A stretch of DNA of 64,000 nucleotides from NCBI RefSeq assembly GCF_009617755.1, contig NZ_BGZH01000001.1, forward strand, positions 992,001-1,056,000. The letters are read 5' to 3'. This document shows, piece after piece, positions 1 to 8,383 of the stretch. The stretch comes from Marinobacter salsuginis. Lineage in GTDB: Bacteria; Pseudomonadota; Gammaproteobacteria; Pseudomonadales; Oleiphilaceae. Position 1 is the first letter of the stretch, and the number at the start of each line of letters is the position of its first letter. The notes beneath the pieces are model-generated. The model searched no databases. It saw only the letters and a program-made list of their open reading frames with translations, and was not told where the DNA came from. The translations under genes and the position numbers were made by a program.

Positions 1-904
1 CCGAACTGAGCATCACACTGGCCAGACTGGTGTTCACGATCAGCATCAGGATGCTGACGGAGTTCAGGGTGTAAGCCAGATACAAGGCCAGCCACTGCCC
101 CCAGCGGCGGGAGAACACATCCCACAACCAGCAGGCCGGCGTTGCCGCAAGGCCTGCAATCAGCCAGACCAGCCAGCCCTGCCCCTGGAGCTCGGGCATG
201 GATTCTGCAATTGCTACCAGGAAGGTGGCCGTGACCACATAGCCCACGCCGGCGCAGAAATACGCCAACTGGAGGATCCGTATGAACCGGCTGCGTTCAT
301 CACCTGTTTTGGCCGCACCTGTTTTCGGCAAGGCACAGGCCCTGTAGTCCGGCATCCAGCGCCAGGCAGGCACCAGAAGCGCAAGGGCCACGAGGCCGTA
401 GATTACCCATTGCTGATCCCAGGTAAACGGATCCTTGATCAGCTCCGCGGTAACGGCGGTCAGGACAATCCCGAGGCCGATACCGGAAAAGAACACCCCA
501 AGCTCGGACTTCTGGTTGTGCTTGATCAGCCAGCTCATCAACAGCCCGGCGCCCAACAGCATCCCCGCTGAGGTGCTCAGACCGGAAATGAAGCGCAGCA
601 GGTACCAGAGCCACACATTGGTGGTGTAGCCCATCAGCACAGTGGAGACCACGGCAACCACCAGGCCAAGCTGGTAAAGCCTGACCTTGAGATCAAGATC
701 GCTGATCCGGGTAATGAGCACTGCCCCGGTCAGGTAGCCCGCGTAATTCACAGTAGCCAGCAGGCCCACCACGGACTTGCTCAGCCCGAGCGCAGCCACC
801 ATTTCCGGGATCATCGGCGTGTAGGAGAATCGGGCAATACCGACCATCACTACCACCGAAATCACGCTGGCGACCAGCACCTTGATTGTTTCTATCGGCT
901 TCAC
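1..904 (-). CDS. YbfB/YjiJ-family MFS transporter (3' end beyond window)
   Basis: Membrane transporter of the major facilitator superfamily, MFS_4 (YjiJ/YbfB) type; substrate unknown. The frame opens with GTG at 904 (VKPIETIKVLVAS) and stays open to base 1, so the C-terminal part is missing. The N-terminal helix carries the family-like stretch GIARFSYTPMIPEM, followed by NYAGYLTGA and repeated hydrophobic helices typical of MFS proteins. About 300 residues are present, against about 390 for the family. The only ATG-started frames here are out-of-frame shadows, so the GTG start matters. It lies 30 bp downstream of the EfpL gene on the same strand and may be co-transcribed with it. Confidence 0.8.
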   Translation of the reverse strand, partial: MKPIETIKVLVASVISVVVMVGIARFSYTPMIPEMVAALGLSKSVVGLLATVNYAGYLTGAVLITRISDLDLKVRLYQLGLVVAVVSTVLMGYTTNVWLWYLLRFISGLSTSAGMLLGAGLLMSWLIKHNQKSELGVFFSGIGLGIVLTAVTAELIKDPFTWDQQWVIYGLVALALLVPAWRWMPDYRACALPKTGAAKTGDERSRFIRILQLAYFCAGVGYVVTATFLVAIAESMPELQGQGWLVWLIAGLAATPACWLWDVFSRRWGQWLALYLAYTLNSVSILMLIVNTSLASVMLSS

Positions 905-934
905 GGAGATTCCTTACTGCGAAACGTCTTCAGA

Positions 935-1501
935 TCAGGCGCGGCCCAGGAACTTGCGCTCCTCCACGTTAATGCGAATGCGATCTCCTGTGGAAATGTG
1001 CTCGGGAACCTGAACAACCAGGCCCGTGGCAAAGCGGGCGGGCTTGGTTCTTGCTGTCGCCGAGCCGCCTTTGACAGACGGATCTGTTTCGTCAATCACC
1101 AGCTCCACCGTCGGCGGCAGTGCCAGTGCAACCGGAGCATCCTTCAACAGGATGACCATCACGCCCTGAGTGTCCTCTGAGATGAACAACAACTCGTCGG
1201 CGATGGCTTCACGATTCAGGCTGTACTGGGTGAAGTCTTCGGTATCCATGAACACATACTCATCGCCATCCGCGTAGGAGAAGGTGACCTCCCGACGAGT
1301 GAGATCGGCCAGGTTGAGCATGTCGGAATCCTTGAACGTCTCGTCCAGCTTCTGGCCGGTGACCACGTCATACATGCGCATGCGGTAGAGACTGCCGCCG
1401 GCACGACCCTGAGGCACTGAACGCTCAATATCCTTCACAAAATACACCCGACCATCGTATTCAACGGCGGAATTCTTTTTGATTTCACTGGCTCTGGGCA
1501 T
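935..1501 (-). CDS. yeiP: Elongation factor P-like protein EfpL (YeiP)
   Basis: Paralogue of translation factor EF-P that rescues ribosomes stalled at difficult peptide bonds. 188 residues, the usual family length, with an N-terminal KOW-like domain, then two OB-type domains ending in ERKFLGRA, close to the E. coli protein's ERRYMGRAD. The start [11 protein letters not shown] aligns with E. coli MPRANEIKKG without gaps. The tip of the domain I loop has arginine at position 33 (VPQGRAGGS), the residue that replaces the modified lysine of true EF-P in the EfpL subfamily, so no lysylation enzyme should be needed. Identification rests on recalled similarity along the whole length. Confidence 0.93.
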   Translation of the reverse strand: MPRASEIKKNSAVEYDGRVYFVKDIERSVPQGRAGGSLYRMRMYDVVTGQKLDETFKDSDMLNLADLTRREVTFSYADGDEYVFMDTEDFTQYSLNREAIADELLFISEDTQGVMVILLKDAPVALALPPTVELVIDETDPSVKGGSATARTKPARFATGLVVQVPEHISTGDRIRINVEERKFLGRA

Positions 1502-1575
1502 GTCTTATGGTTCCGTAAAATTTGGGGTTTTGGGGCTGCTGATATACCACGACTTCGCCCCGGAATCGATAGCTC

Positions 1576-2607
1576 TTAGCTCACGAAGGCTCGTACATCC
1601 GACAGGAAACGGTCGACCTGTTCAGTGCTCGTAGCCCAGGAACACATCAGGCGGGCACTGCCACCGATAAAGTTGTAAAAGCGCCACCCCCTGGCCCGCA
1701 GAGCTGCCTGCACAGAGTCCGGCATTTCCACAAAAACACCGTTCACCTGCCTCGGATAGCGTAACCGAATACCGGGAAGCCCTTCCAAGCCTTCGGCAAG
1801 ACGCTGTGCACAGGCATTGGCATGGCGCGCATTCTCCAACCACACATCCCCTTCGAGAAGCCCGCACCAGGGTGCCGAAATGTAGCGCATCTTCGAGGCC
1901 AGCTGGCCGGCCTGCTTGCAGCGCCATTCGAAATCCTCCGCCAGAGAACGGTTGAAAAACACCACTGCCTCGCCAAGCGCCAGACCATTCTTGGTGCCCG
2001 AAAAACAAAGAACGTCGACACCGGCCTTCCAGGTAATCTCGGACGGATGTACATCCAGCGCTGCCACCGCATTCGCGAAGCGGGCACCGTCCATATGGAT
2101 ATTAAGCCTGTGGCGATCAGCAACCTCTCGAATAACCCTGAGTTCCTCGGGCGTATACACCGTGCCCACTTCCGTGGCTTGAGTGAGACTGAGCGCCTTG
2201 GGCTTGGGGTAGTGAATGTCGGTCCGTTTGGTGACCAGGTGTTCGATACTCTCCGGCGTAAGCTTGCCGTTTTCCCCCTGCCCCAGAAGAAGTTTGGCGC
2301 CGTTGGAGGCATACTCCGGGCCGCCGCATTCGTCGGTCTCGATGTGCGCAAGCTCATGACAGATCACGCTGTGGAATGACTGGCCAATCGACGCCAGGGC
2401 CAGAGAGTTGGCGGCGGTGCCGTTGAACACAAAGTAAACGTCACAGTCGGTATCGAACAGCTTTCTCAGACCATCCGCCGCTTTTTGCGTCCAGCTGTCC
2501 TCCCCGTAGGCGGGTTCATCCATGCGGTTGGCCGCTTCCATGGCCTTCCAGGCCTGTGGGCAAACACCGCTGTAGTTGTCGCTGGCAAACTGCTCGGACT
2601 GGGACAC
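1576..2607 (-). CDS. ltaE: Low-specificity L-threonine aldolase
   Basis: PLP-dependent enzyme of fold type I that cleaves L-threonine or allo-threonine to glycine and acetaldehyde. 343 residues. Visible motifs: the start region FASDNYSGVCP, the HELAHIETDECGG stretch, the cofactor aspartate in NIHMDGARFANA and the Schiff-base lysine at about K206 in CFSGTKNGLALGE. The family is usually 330-350 residues, so the protein looks complete. It is transcribed away from the LemA-GIDE gene, with 160 bp between the two starts. Cytoplasmic; probably supplies glycine or recycles threonine. Confidence 0.93.
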   Translation of the reverse strand: MSQSEQFASDNYSGVCPQAWKAMEAANRMDEPAYGEDSWTQKAADGLRKLFDTDCDVYFVFNGTAANSLALASIGQSFHSVICHELAHIETDECGGPEYASNGAKLLLGQGENGKLTPESIEHLVTKRTDIHYPKPKALSLTQATEVGTVYTPEELRVIREVADRHRLNIHMDGARFANAVAALDVHPSEITWKAGVDVLCFSGTKNGLALGEAVVFFNRSLAEDFEWRCKQAGQLASKMRYISAPWCGLLEGDVWLENARHANACAQRLAEGLEGLPGIRLRYPRQVNGVFVEMPDSVQAALRARGWRFYNFIGGSARLMCSWATSTEQVDRFLSDVRAFVS

Positions 2608-2767
2608 AACCGCTCCTGAAATCTGAAAGGAAAGCCTTTTACGTTATAGCAACCGCCAGCAGTTGCCAACTTGCCGATACCCCGTTGCCACTGGATTGGC
2701 AGTATGACGAAGCCGGATACTTTATACTCTTGCCCCTTAAAGCCAGTAGCACAGGGGCACTCCCGCC

Positions 2768-4969
2768 ATGAGGCGCTTCAACATCGCCAGCATTCCCGGC
2801 CGGATCATTACCGCCATTCTCGCAATCGGCTGCCTGGCCGGCAGCTACTACGCCATGACCACCGGTCTGAGCCAGCTCACCGAGGCGCGGCAGCTGGAAC
2901 GACTTCCCGAGACCCCCGTTGGAGCATTGACCACGGGCCCTTATGTCATCGCCGGCGAAGTCACCGATCAGTTGGGAACCCTGGAAACGCCCTACTCCAA
3001 GACCGGAGCGGTCTACTATCGCTACAAGCTTGAGGAGGAGTATCGCGACTCCGACGGTGATCTGCGCATCCGCACCCTGGATTCCGGCTCCCGCGGCCGG
3101 GATTTCCTGCTGCGCGACCAGACCGGCTCCGTCACCGTGGCCGCAGGCGGCAACCTCCAAAGTGCCGAGTGGGCCCTGGACCGAACCTATCGCCAACAAT
3201 CGGGCCGACGAATCTATTCGGAGTGGGCCCTCGTTCCGGGCCACACAGCGAGAGTAATAGGCCAGTACGATAGCAATACTTCGTCCATCAGCTTTGCAGG
3301 CCTGGATGATTTCAGTCTGCCCGCTATGGTCTCCAGGAATACCCTGGCCGCAGACAGTGGCGACAGGTTCTTCGAAGCTGCCATCCGCATTTCCATCGCA
3401 ACCGGCCTGCTGGCGCTGGGCGTTGCGCTACTGCTGCCCCTCGTAAAGATTCACCGATTCTGGGTCTACGTCCTGGTGATGACGTTTGCGGTGTCAGGAA
3501 CTCTATCAGTGCTTGGCATCAACAAGCTCCGGCAGGAATGGTCGGCCATCGCCGATTTGTATGAAACCCGCTATCAACAGCTGGATGCAGCCAGCTCCGA
3601 GCCACTGGTGCTTGCCGACGTGGCCGCACTGCAGCAACTGATCCGCCAGAGCACCAGTGGCTGGCTGGACCGATGGATGTTCCGGAGCGTGGTCCAGAAT
3701 CGCCTGCCCGTTCCCGAGCTGGATGAAAGGACAGCCAGCATGGCCCAATCCATCGTGGCCAGCCAGCCCGAAGGCCGATATCAGCACGCCTGGACCAGCA
3801 GGGGGCTGGCAGCAGCCAGCATTATTGCTGCCCTGTTGCTCCTGTGGTTGTCGATCCGGACCGTCAAATTCAAGCGCCTGATTGAGGCGGTTCCCACCAG
3901 CAGCACCCGCGGGCTCAGTTTTGGTCTCTCTGAACTCAAGGCCATGGTGGATGTTGATGATGACCACCCGCCTCTTCGTGACCCACTGAAAAACGAAAAA
4001 TGCGTGGCCTTCGATTACAAGGTGGAAGAGAAGCGTGGCTCCGGAAAAAACGAAAAATGGCGTGTGATAGAGCATCGCCAGGAAAGCGTACCTTTCTGGC
4101 TTGAGGACAACGAGGGGAAGGTTCTCGTACAGCCAGACGGTGCGAAGATCGAATACCCGCAATACCATTCAGAGCGCGAAGGTGAGAGGCGTTACACTGT
4201 GCGCTTCCTCGACACCTTCGTGAACGTCTACTGCCTGGGCTTTGCCGGCCTGGACCGTGACAGGCCGGACCGACTCACAATCCAGAAGGACGAAGCTTCA
4301 CCCTTCCTGATCAGTGGCAACGAAGAAGAGGACATAGTGCTGGACCGCGGAGCACGGGGTTTTGCGGGCATTGCCCTGACCCTCGGCCTGTTCCTGTTTG
4401 CAACCACCGCCCTGTTTGCGGCAGACGGCGGTTTCAGCCCGGACAACCTGATTCTGTCGGCACTGACGGTACCGTTTGTACTGCTCATTTACACCGGCAT
4501 CCTGCACTACAACGACATTGTTTTTCTGAAAAACCGCGTTGATCGGTCAGCCGCCAATATCGATACCATTCTCCAGCAACGCCATGACCTGTGGCCCAAC
4601 CTGGAGAACGTCGTCAAGGCGTCTCTGGCCCATGAAAAACAGCTGCTGAAAGCCATTGCCCAGCTGCGCAACGCTGACCCTGCCGAGATGAATTCGAGCG
4701 GGCAGGCAGACAAGCTGATGCAGTTCGAAAAGAAGGTAACCAACGCACTTCAGGCCCGGATCGAAGGCTATCCGGACCTGAAGAACAATGAGGTGATTCA
4801 GACATTCATGTCGATCATGGCAGAGACGGAAAACTATCTTTCGCTACTGCGAAACAGCTACACCGAGAGCGCCATGATCTACAACACGCGGATTCAGTCG
4901 TTCCCCGACGTAATCCTCGCCAAACTGTTCCGTTTTCGCGAAGCAGCCCAGTTTGGTTCCGAAGCCTGA
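2768..4969 (+). CDS. LemA-GIDE fusion membrane protein
   Basis: Large predicted inner-membrane protein of 733 residues; function unknown. The order is: membrane helix near residues 12-32; a GIDE-like module (GPYVIAGEVTDQLGTLETPY, then YYRYKLEEEY); helices around 205-250 and 345-365; a second GIDE-type module (KNEKCVAFDYKVEEKRG, then VPFWLEDNEGKVLVQPDGA); two more helices around 535-585; and a C-terminal LemA-type helical domain with NRVDRSAANIDTILQQRHDL and the closing YNTRIQSFPDVILAKLFRF. GIDE domains are related to the membrane part of mitochondrial E3 ligase MUL1; no RING finger is present here. The start ATG is the first of the frame. The protein could belong to membrane stress or envelope quality control, which is a guess. 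Confidence 0.8.
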   Translation: MRRFNIASIPGRIITAILAIGCLAGSYYAMTTGLSQLTEARQLERLPETPVGALTTGPYVIAGEVTDQLGTLETPYSKTGAVYYRYKLEEEYRDSDGDLRIRTLDSGSRGRDFLLRDQTGSVTVAAGGNLQSAEWALDRTYRQQSGRRIYSEWALVPGHTARVIGQYDSNTSSISFAGLDDFSLPAMVSRNTLAADSGDRFFEAAIRISIATGLLALGVALLLPLVKIHRFWVYVLVMTFAVSGTLSVLGINKLRQEWSAIADLYETRYQQLDAASSEPLVLADVAALQQLIRQSTSGWLDRWMFRSVVQNRLPVPELDERTASMAQSIVASQPEGRYQHAWTSRGLAAASIIAALLLLWLSIRTVKFKRLIEAVPTSSTRGLSFGLSELKAMVDVDDDHPPLRDPLKNEKCVAFDYKVEEKRGSGKNEKWRVIEHRQESVPFWLEDNEGKVLVQPDGAKIEYPQYHSEREGERRYTVRFLDTFVNVYCLGFAGLDRDRPDRLTIQKDEASPFLISGNEEEDIVLDRGARGFAGIALTLGLFLFATTALFAADGGFSPDNLILSALTVPFVLLIYTGILHYNDIVFLKNRVDRSAANIDTILQQRHDLWPNLENVVKASLAHEKQLLKAIAQLRNADPAEMNSSGQADKLMQFEKKVTNALQARIEGYPDLKNNEVIQTFMSIMAETENYLSLLRNSYTESAMIYNTRIQSFPDVILAKLFRFREAAQFGSEA

Positions 4970-4970
4970 A

Positions 4971-5669
4971 CTAGCCGTTCAGGCCGAGGTGCTCGGCGTC
5001 CTGCTCGATGCAACGATCCAGCAGCGCCAGATAGTCCGCCTTGGCCTTTACCTTGGTTTCACGATGAGCGCGCATGTTCAGGGTCTTGAAGTGGAGCGCC
5101 AGCTCGGTGGCCCGCTCAACCAGCTTGTCCTGGGCGACCACCTCATCCAGGAAGCCCGCCTCTACAGCTCCTTGGGGGTTGTAGATCTCCGCGTTCACGA
5201 CCGAGCGATAGAAGTGCGCAGGCGCCAGTCGATGGCGGGCAATTTCGATTCCGGCATGATGCATGGTCATGCCGATTGCAACCTCGTTCAGGCCGAGTTT
5301 GAAAGGCCCCTCAATACCAATGCGGTGATCCACTGACAGCAGAATGAAGGCACCCTTGGCAATGGCATGGCCGCTACAGGCACCAATAATGGGCAAGGGG
5401 AACGCCGCCAGACGACGGGTAAAGGTGGAGCCAGTCTTGACCAGCGTGGCGGCCTCTTTGGGGCCTTTCTGCATTTCTTTCAGATCATAGCCGGCAGAGA
5501 AAACGCCAGGCTGGCCAGTCAGGATCACAACGGCCTTGTCCTGCTCTGCCCGATCCAGCGCGGCATTGAGCCCCTCGAACACCTCATGGCTCAGGGCGTT
5601 GGCCTTGCCATTGCTGATGGCAATCGTAGCGACACCGTCTTTCAAGTCATAACTTACCAGCTCAGTCAC
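4971..5669 (-). CDS. Enoyl-CoA hydratase/isomerase family protein (crotonase)
   Basis: Crotonase-fold acyl-CoA enzyme, 232 residues. The oxyanion-hole segments are visible as FSAGYDLKEM and IIGACSGHAIAKGAF, and the second half has the LGLNEVAIGM stretch. Some crotonases are 255-260 residues, so this is a short member. The glutamates of typical hydratases are not clearly placed, so the exact reaction (hydratase, isomerase or thioesterase-like) cannot be told. It converges with the LemA-GIDE gene with one base between stops and forms the chromosomal left flank of the integron. Confidence 0.88.
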   Translation of the reverse strand: MTELVSYDLKDGVATIAISNGKANALSHEVFEGLNAALDRAEQDKAVVILTGQPGVFSAGYDLKEMQKGPKEAATLVKTGSTFTRRLAAFPLPIIGACSGHAIAKGAFILLSVDHRIGIEGPFKLGLNEVAIGMTMHHAGIEIARHRLAPAHFYRSVVNAEIYNPQGAVEAGFLDEVVAQDKLVERATELALHFKTLNMRAHRETKVKAKADYLALLDRCIEQDAEHLGLNG

Positions 5670-5801
5670 CTGTACTACCTCTCTACCGGAATTAAAGTGA
5701 GTGTTTGTTTACTTCACTGAACTTGATTGTGTGACACGCGAGCCCAAGATTCAACATCAATTAGTCTTCTTAGTTGCAACTGTCAGATCTATTCTCAGGG
5801 T

Positions 5802-6287
5802 TCAATGATAGGAGGCAAAGTAGGTAAGCAGCGGGCCGATCCAAATCGCGAAAGATACGCAGAGTCCGAATTTACCGGGTTTCAACAGCGTGCTTTTCTT
5901 GGGATTGTTCGGGTTATAGAAAATCTTAACCAAGTCCCCCTGCCGATCCACGCTTTTGAACTGATGCTCGAGAATACCCCTGGCGTTTCGATTGGTGACG
6001 AAGATCCAAGGTGAAACACGCTTGCCCTGATACCTTTTGCCGTGGACCTCATATTCATAGAGGGCGCTGACAACATAACGCGTATCAGCATCATATCGAT
6101 CACTTCCACCAAAGGTGCGGGTGCCTCCGTCCAGTAATTTGCCTGTGACTGAAGGCCACTGCCTCATACGCAACTGGCCGAAGAGCGAAATGCTCATGAT
6201 CAAAAAGCAGTAGAGCGCAATGAAAAACATGACACCTTGCTTTTCACCGGCTCTAGCCAGCTCCCACATCGTAATCAGGTATTCCAC
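5802..6287 (-). CDS. DUF3592 domain-containing membrane protein (terminal gene of the integron array)
   Basis: 161-residue protein of unknown function with two predicted membrane helices, near residues 18-37 and 140-158, around a soluble beta-rich domain. The pattern fits DUF3592: WPSVTGKLLDGG, then YVVSALYEYEVHGKRYQGKRV and FKSVDRQGDLVKIFYNPNNPKKSTL. It lies 149 bp beyond the fourth attC crossover in the same orientation as the cassettes, so it may be a fifth cassette whose attC has been lost, or the chromosomal gene against which the array was built. The expected R'' partner (GGAATAAC on the minus strand) is not found downstream. Confidence 0.75.
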   Translation of the reverse strand: MEYLITMWELARAGEKQGVMFFIALYCFLIMSISLFGQLRMRQWPSVTGKLLDGGTRTFGGSDRYDADTRYVVSALYEYEVHGKRYQGKRVSPWIFVTNRNARGILEHQFKSVDRQGDLVKIFYNPNNPKKSTLLKPGKFGLCVSFAIWIGPLLTYFASYH

Positions 6288-6429
6288 GCGGTTTGCTCTT
6301 TTGGTTGAGGATGGCCTGCCTATTCTCTTTATCTTTTTGAGGGGGAAGAATAGATTTTTTGATGCTGAGCGTGATTATTTCGCCATGACTAAACTCACGC
6401 AACGGTCGCAAAGCGAACATTCAGATTTG

Positions 6430-6509
6430 GGAATAACGCCCGGCTCACACGCCGGTTTGGAGCCGCGAAGCGGCGGAAAATCGGTCGCCGTGCAGCCGAT
6501 TGTTAAGGC
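6430..6509 (-). other. attC site 4 (end of cassette 4)
   Basis: On the minus strand the site runs from R'' GCCTTAAC (6509-6502) through a GC-rich imperfect palindrome containing GGCTGCACGG and CCGCCGCTTCGCGGC to the crossover GTTATTCC (6437-6430). GCCTTAAC is the reverse complement of GTTAAGGC, the junction at the start of cassette 4, as integron theory requires. The TAA stop of the cassette 4 gene lies inside R''. The arm sequences resemble those of attC site 2. Confidence 0.9.
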
Positions 6510-7141
6510 TTTGGCGATTCGCTGAGCCATCCTAAGATATCTGGCAGCCCTATACTGGACAGTAAGGCAAAACCCAGCAAAGCGAATGCGAAAATTAAGA
6601 ACTGCCATGGCCTGGCCCGCATGAATGAAAGCCATACCTTTATCCTTTTTACCGACTCAGGAGTACTCGGCAGGCTATGCAAAGAGACTTCAGCGGTAAG
6701 TACACGACGGGCTTTCCGTAGTGAGTTCTTGACCCCCACTCGATAAGCACTCTCATGTAAATCAAACCGATACACACTTGGATCGAACTGAATTCCGTAG
6801 GACGCAGCCTTTCTACCGATGCCCTCCGAAAAACCGCTGAGCCGATCAAGATATCTCGAATCATCAAAGAGCTCTGAGATCAGACCATTAAGCTCAGCTA
6901 TTTCCTTGGAACTAATTTCAGAATTCTGGTGGCTCAGAACCTTCGCAAGCTCATCCTTTGACAATTTTTCCTTATCCGCGATCAGCTTTAACCAAACAGC
7001 GCTGACCTTTTGAAATGAAGGAACAACAAACCGATTTCCATCATATTTAGCAGACTGATAATAAGCATCTATCTCCGTGCGGGCCGTAGACTCAGACTCG
7101 CTATCAATCGCTTGTAATTTTGTCTTCAGAATTTCAAGCAC
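6503..7141 (-). CDS. Cassette 4 protein of unknown function with C-terminal membrane helix
   Basis: 212 residues with no family recognised. The first 170 residues are charged and probably alpha-helical (for example LKTKLQAIDSESEST and SHQNSEISSKEIAELNG), followed by a basic stretch (NSLRKARRV), then one strong hydrophobic segment near residues 180-200 (FLIFAFALLGFALLSSIGL) close to the C terminus. It is therefore likely a tail-anchored or membrane-tethered cytoplasmic protein. It fills cassette 4 (6437-7169) almost completely: the ATG is 28 bases inside the cassette and the stop overlaps attC. The expression signal must come from an upstream promoter or an earlier cassette. Confidence 0.75.
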   Translation of the reverse strand: MLEILKTKLQAIDSESESTARTEIDAYYQSAKYDGNRFVVPSFQKVSAVWLKLIADKEKLSKDELAKVLSHQNSEISSKEIAELNGLISELFDDSRYLDRLSGFSEGIGRKAASYGIQFDPSVYRFDLHESAYRVGVKNSLRKARRVLTAEVSLHSLPSTPESVKRIKVWLSFMRARPWQFLIFAFALLGFALLSSIGLPDILGWLSESPKP

Positions 7142-7162
7142 AATCGATCAGTTCCATGACTC

Positions 7163-7249
7163 GCCTTAACGCTTTTGTTTAGCGGCGCCCCGACAGGGGC
7201 GTCCGGTGGAGGCCACGGGCCGGAACAAACTACAACAACTTGTTAGAAG
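7163..7249 (-). other. attC site 3 (end of cassette 3)
   Basis: Minus strand: R'' ACTTCTAAC (7250-7242), a central region with GGACGCCCCTGTCGGGGCG, and crossover GTTAAGGC (7170-7163). CTTCTAAC is the reverse complement of GTTAGAAG, the junction that opens cassette 3. The centre (CCGGACGCC-CTGTCG-GGCGCCGCT) is nearly the same as in attC site 1, showing a second attC subtype in the array. Confidence 0.9.
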
Positions 7250-7251
7250 TT

Positions 7252-7641
7252 CTAGTTTGCGAAGAACGCCTTTACCGATTTGGCCACCCTTTCCGTTTGG
7301 CTTGCTTCCAGCACAAGACTGACGCTTGAACTCCATAACTCAGGACCATCAAACTCACTTACTTTTATGTTGAGCATTACGTGGCCAAGCTTATCGGAGG
7401 TTGCGGTTAACTCCAGCTCGCCCTCGATGGAAGTCCACACTTGGGGGCCTTGCCAACCTTTCCATTCTTTTGCGATGAACTCGAAAAAATTGACCAACAA
7501 ATCACAGTCGGTATAACCCCAAACTCTTTTCTCCAGCTTTACGGCAGGACTGTCGTAGCGCACAGAAAAGTAATCAGCATCTCTTTCGCAGAAAGTAAGC
7601 GAGGCTGATGTGCTCCCTGATTTTATGACTGCTGCATCCAT
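7252..7641 (-). CDS. Cassette 3 protein, DUF6228-like
   Basis: 129-residue soluble protein. The middle reads FFEFIAKEWKGWQGPQVW, then SIEGELELTATSDKLGHVML, a pattern I associate with the DUF6228 family, which is small, of unknown function and frequent in accessory regions; this is recall, not a search. There is no signal peptide, membrane helix or metal-binding cluster. The size and beta-rich pattern also resemble toxin-immunity-type proteins, but no partner toxin is nearby. The ATG lies 16 bases into cassette 3 (7170-7656), and the TAG is just before attC site 3. Confidence 0.75.
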   Translation of the reverse strand: MDAAVIKSGSTSASLTFCERDADYFSVRYDSPAVKLEKRVWGYTDCDLLVNFFEFIAKEWKGWQGPQVWTSIEGELELTATSDKLGHVMLNIKVSEFDGPELWSSSVSLVLEASQTERVAKSVKAFFAN

Positions 7642-7649
7642 CCTTCCTA

Positions 7650-7729
7650 CTTCTAACGCCTGGGCTCAGCGGCCGATTTGGAGGCGCCCCGCGCCGGAAA
7701 AGCGGTCCGCTGCAGCCCTTGGTTAGCAC
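7650..7729 (-). other. attC site 2 (end of cassette 2)
   Basis: Minus strand: R'' GTGCTAAC (7729-7722), a core with GGCTGCAGCGGACCGC and CGCGGGGCGCC, then GAGCCCAGGC and crossover GTTAGAAG (7657-7650). R'' is the exact reverse complement of GTTAGCAC at the start of cassette 2. The site begins 15 bases after the TGA of the cassette 2 gene. Confidence 0.9.
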
Positions 7730-7744
7730 TGCCCGAGGCGAAAA

Positions 7745-8362
7745 TCATACTCCGGCCCAACTCTTAGTTTGATTGATCAGCTCATACATAGTGGTATGAC
7801 TGCGTTTTGCAAAACCTGCCCAGTAAGTTACTCCTGAAGTAATTTTTCTGGTGAGATGGACAGTGTTCCGTTTATCGCGCATTCCATTGAGGCTTCGAGT
7901 CAGTTGAGAATCAATAATTCCAGATTCCTCTGCAACTTTGATTCTCCATTCAAAGGTAGTGTTGTTGATGGAATTTAGAGGCCTTCTTCGATTCCAACGC
8001 ATAGCGTTATTTTGGCGTATATCAAAATACTGATACTGGGTGCCTTGCAGCGAATTAGCTTGGTAGGCTTGGCAGATCACATCCGCAAGAAGCGCTTCGC
8101 AGATAGATGCGTAATCAATAATTTGAGCTCTCACATGGGCATACTGTTCTTCGTCGGTTGCGAGCAGAGCCAGCCCAAGCTTATACAGCCATCTTGCGCC
8201 ATAAAGCGTTTCTGCTAGAGCTGTGCGTATATTTTGATCTTGGACATGCGTGAATTCATCATTCTCTAGCTCTGATGTAGTTTTGATGTCCTTTTTCGCA
8301 AACTCGGCCATCGCGTCGATAAAAACCTGGCCAAACTGCTCCTGGATTTTCTTCTCTGCCAC
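7745..8362 (-). CDS. Cassette 2 protein, possible HEPN-like domain
   Basis: 205 residues, mostly predicted alpha-helical and without membrane segments. The centre (YKLGLALLATDEEQYAHVRA, then DYASICEALLADVI) and the later motif MRDKRNTVHLTRK resemble the helical layout and the Rx4-6H signature of HEPN domains such as DUF4145, in which the arginine and histidine form an RNase site. The two residues would be R and H of RDKRNTVH. This is inferred from the motif alone. HEPN proteins often act in phage defence or toxin systems, and here the gene stands as a single cassette (7657-8390) with its ATG 28 bases after the crossover. An upstream GGAGG-type ribosome site is visible. Confidence 0.72.
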   Translation of the reverse strand: MAEKKIQEQFGQVFIDAMAEFAKKDIKTTSELENDEFTHVQDQNIRTALAETLYGARWLYKLGLALLATDEEQYAHVRAQIIDYASICEALLADVICQAYQANSLQGTQYQYFDIRQNNAMRWNRRRPLNSINNTTFEWRIKVAEESGIIDSQLTRSLNGMRDKRNTVHLTRKITSGVTYWAGFAKRSHTTMYELINQTKSWAGV

Positions 8363-8383
8363 AGATGCCTCCTTTCCCTATTG

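Noticed and set aside
300-614. 104-residue minus-strand frame within the MFS gene
   Set aside because: It is out of frame with the hydrophobic MFS translation that starts at GTG 904, and its product has no domain pattern.
5690-5801. Possible fifth attC downstream of the DUF3592 gene
   Set aside because: No GTTRRRY/RYYYAAC pair and no GC-rich palindrome were found; the expected GGAATAAC is absent.
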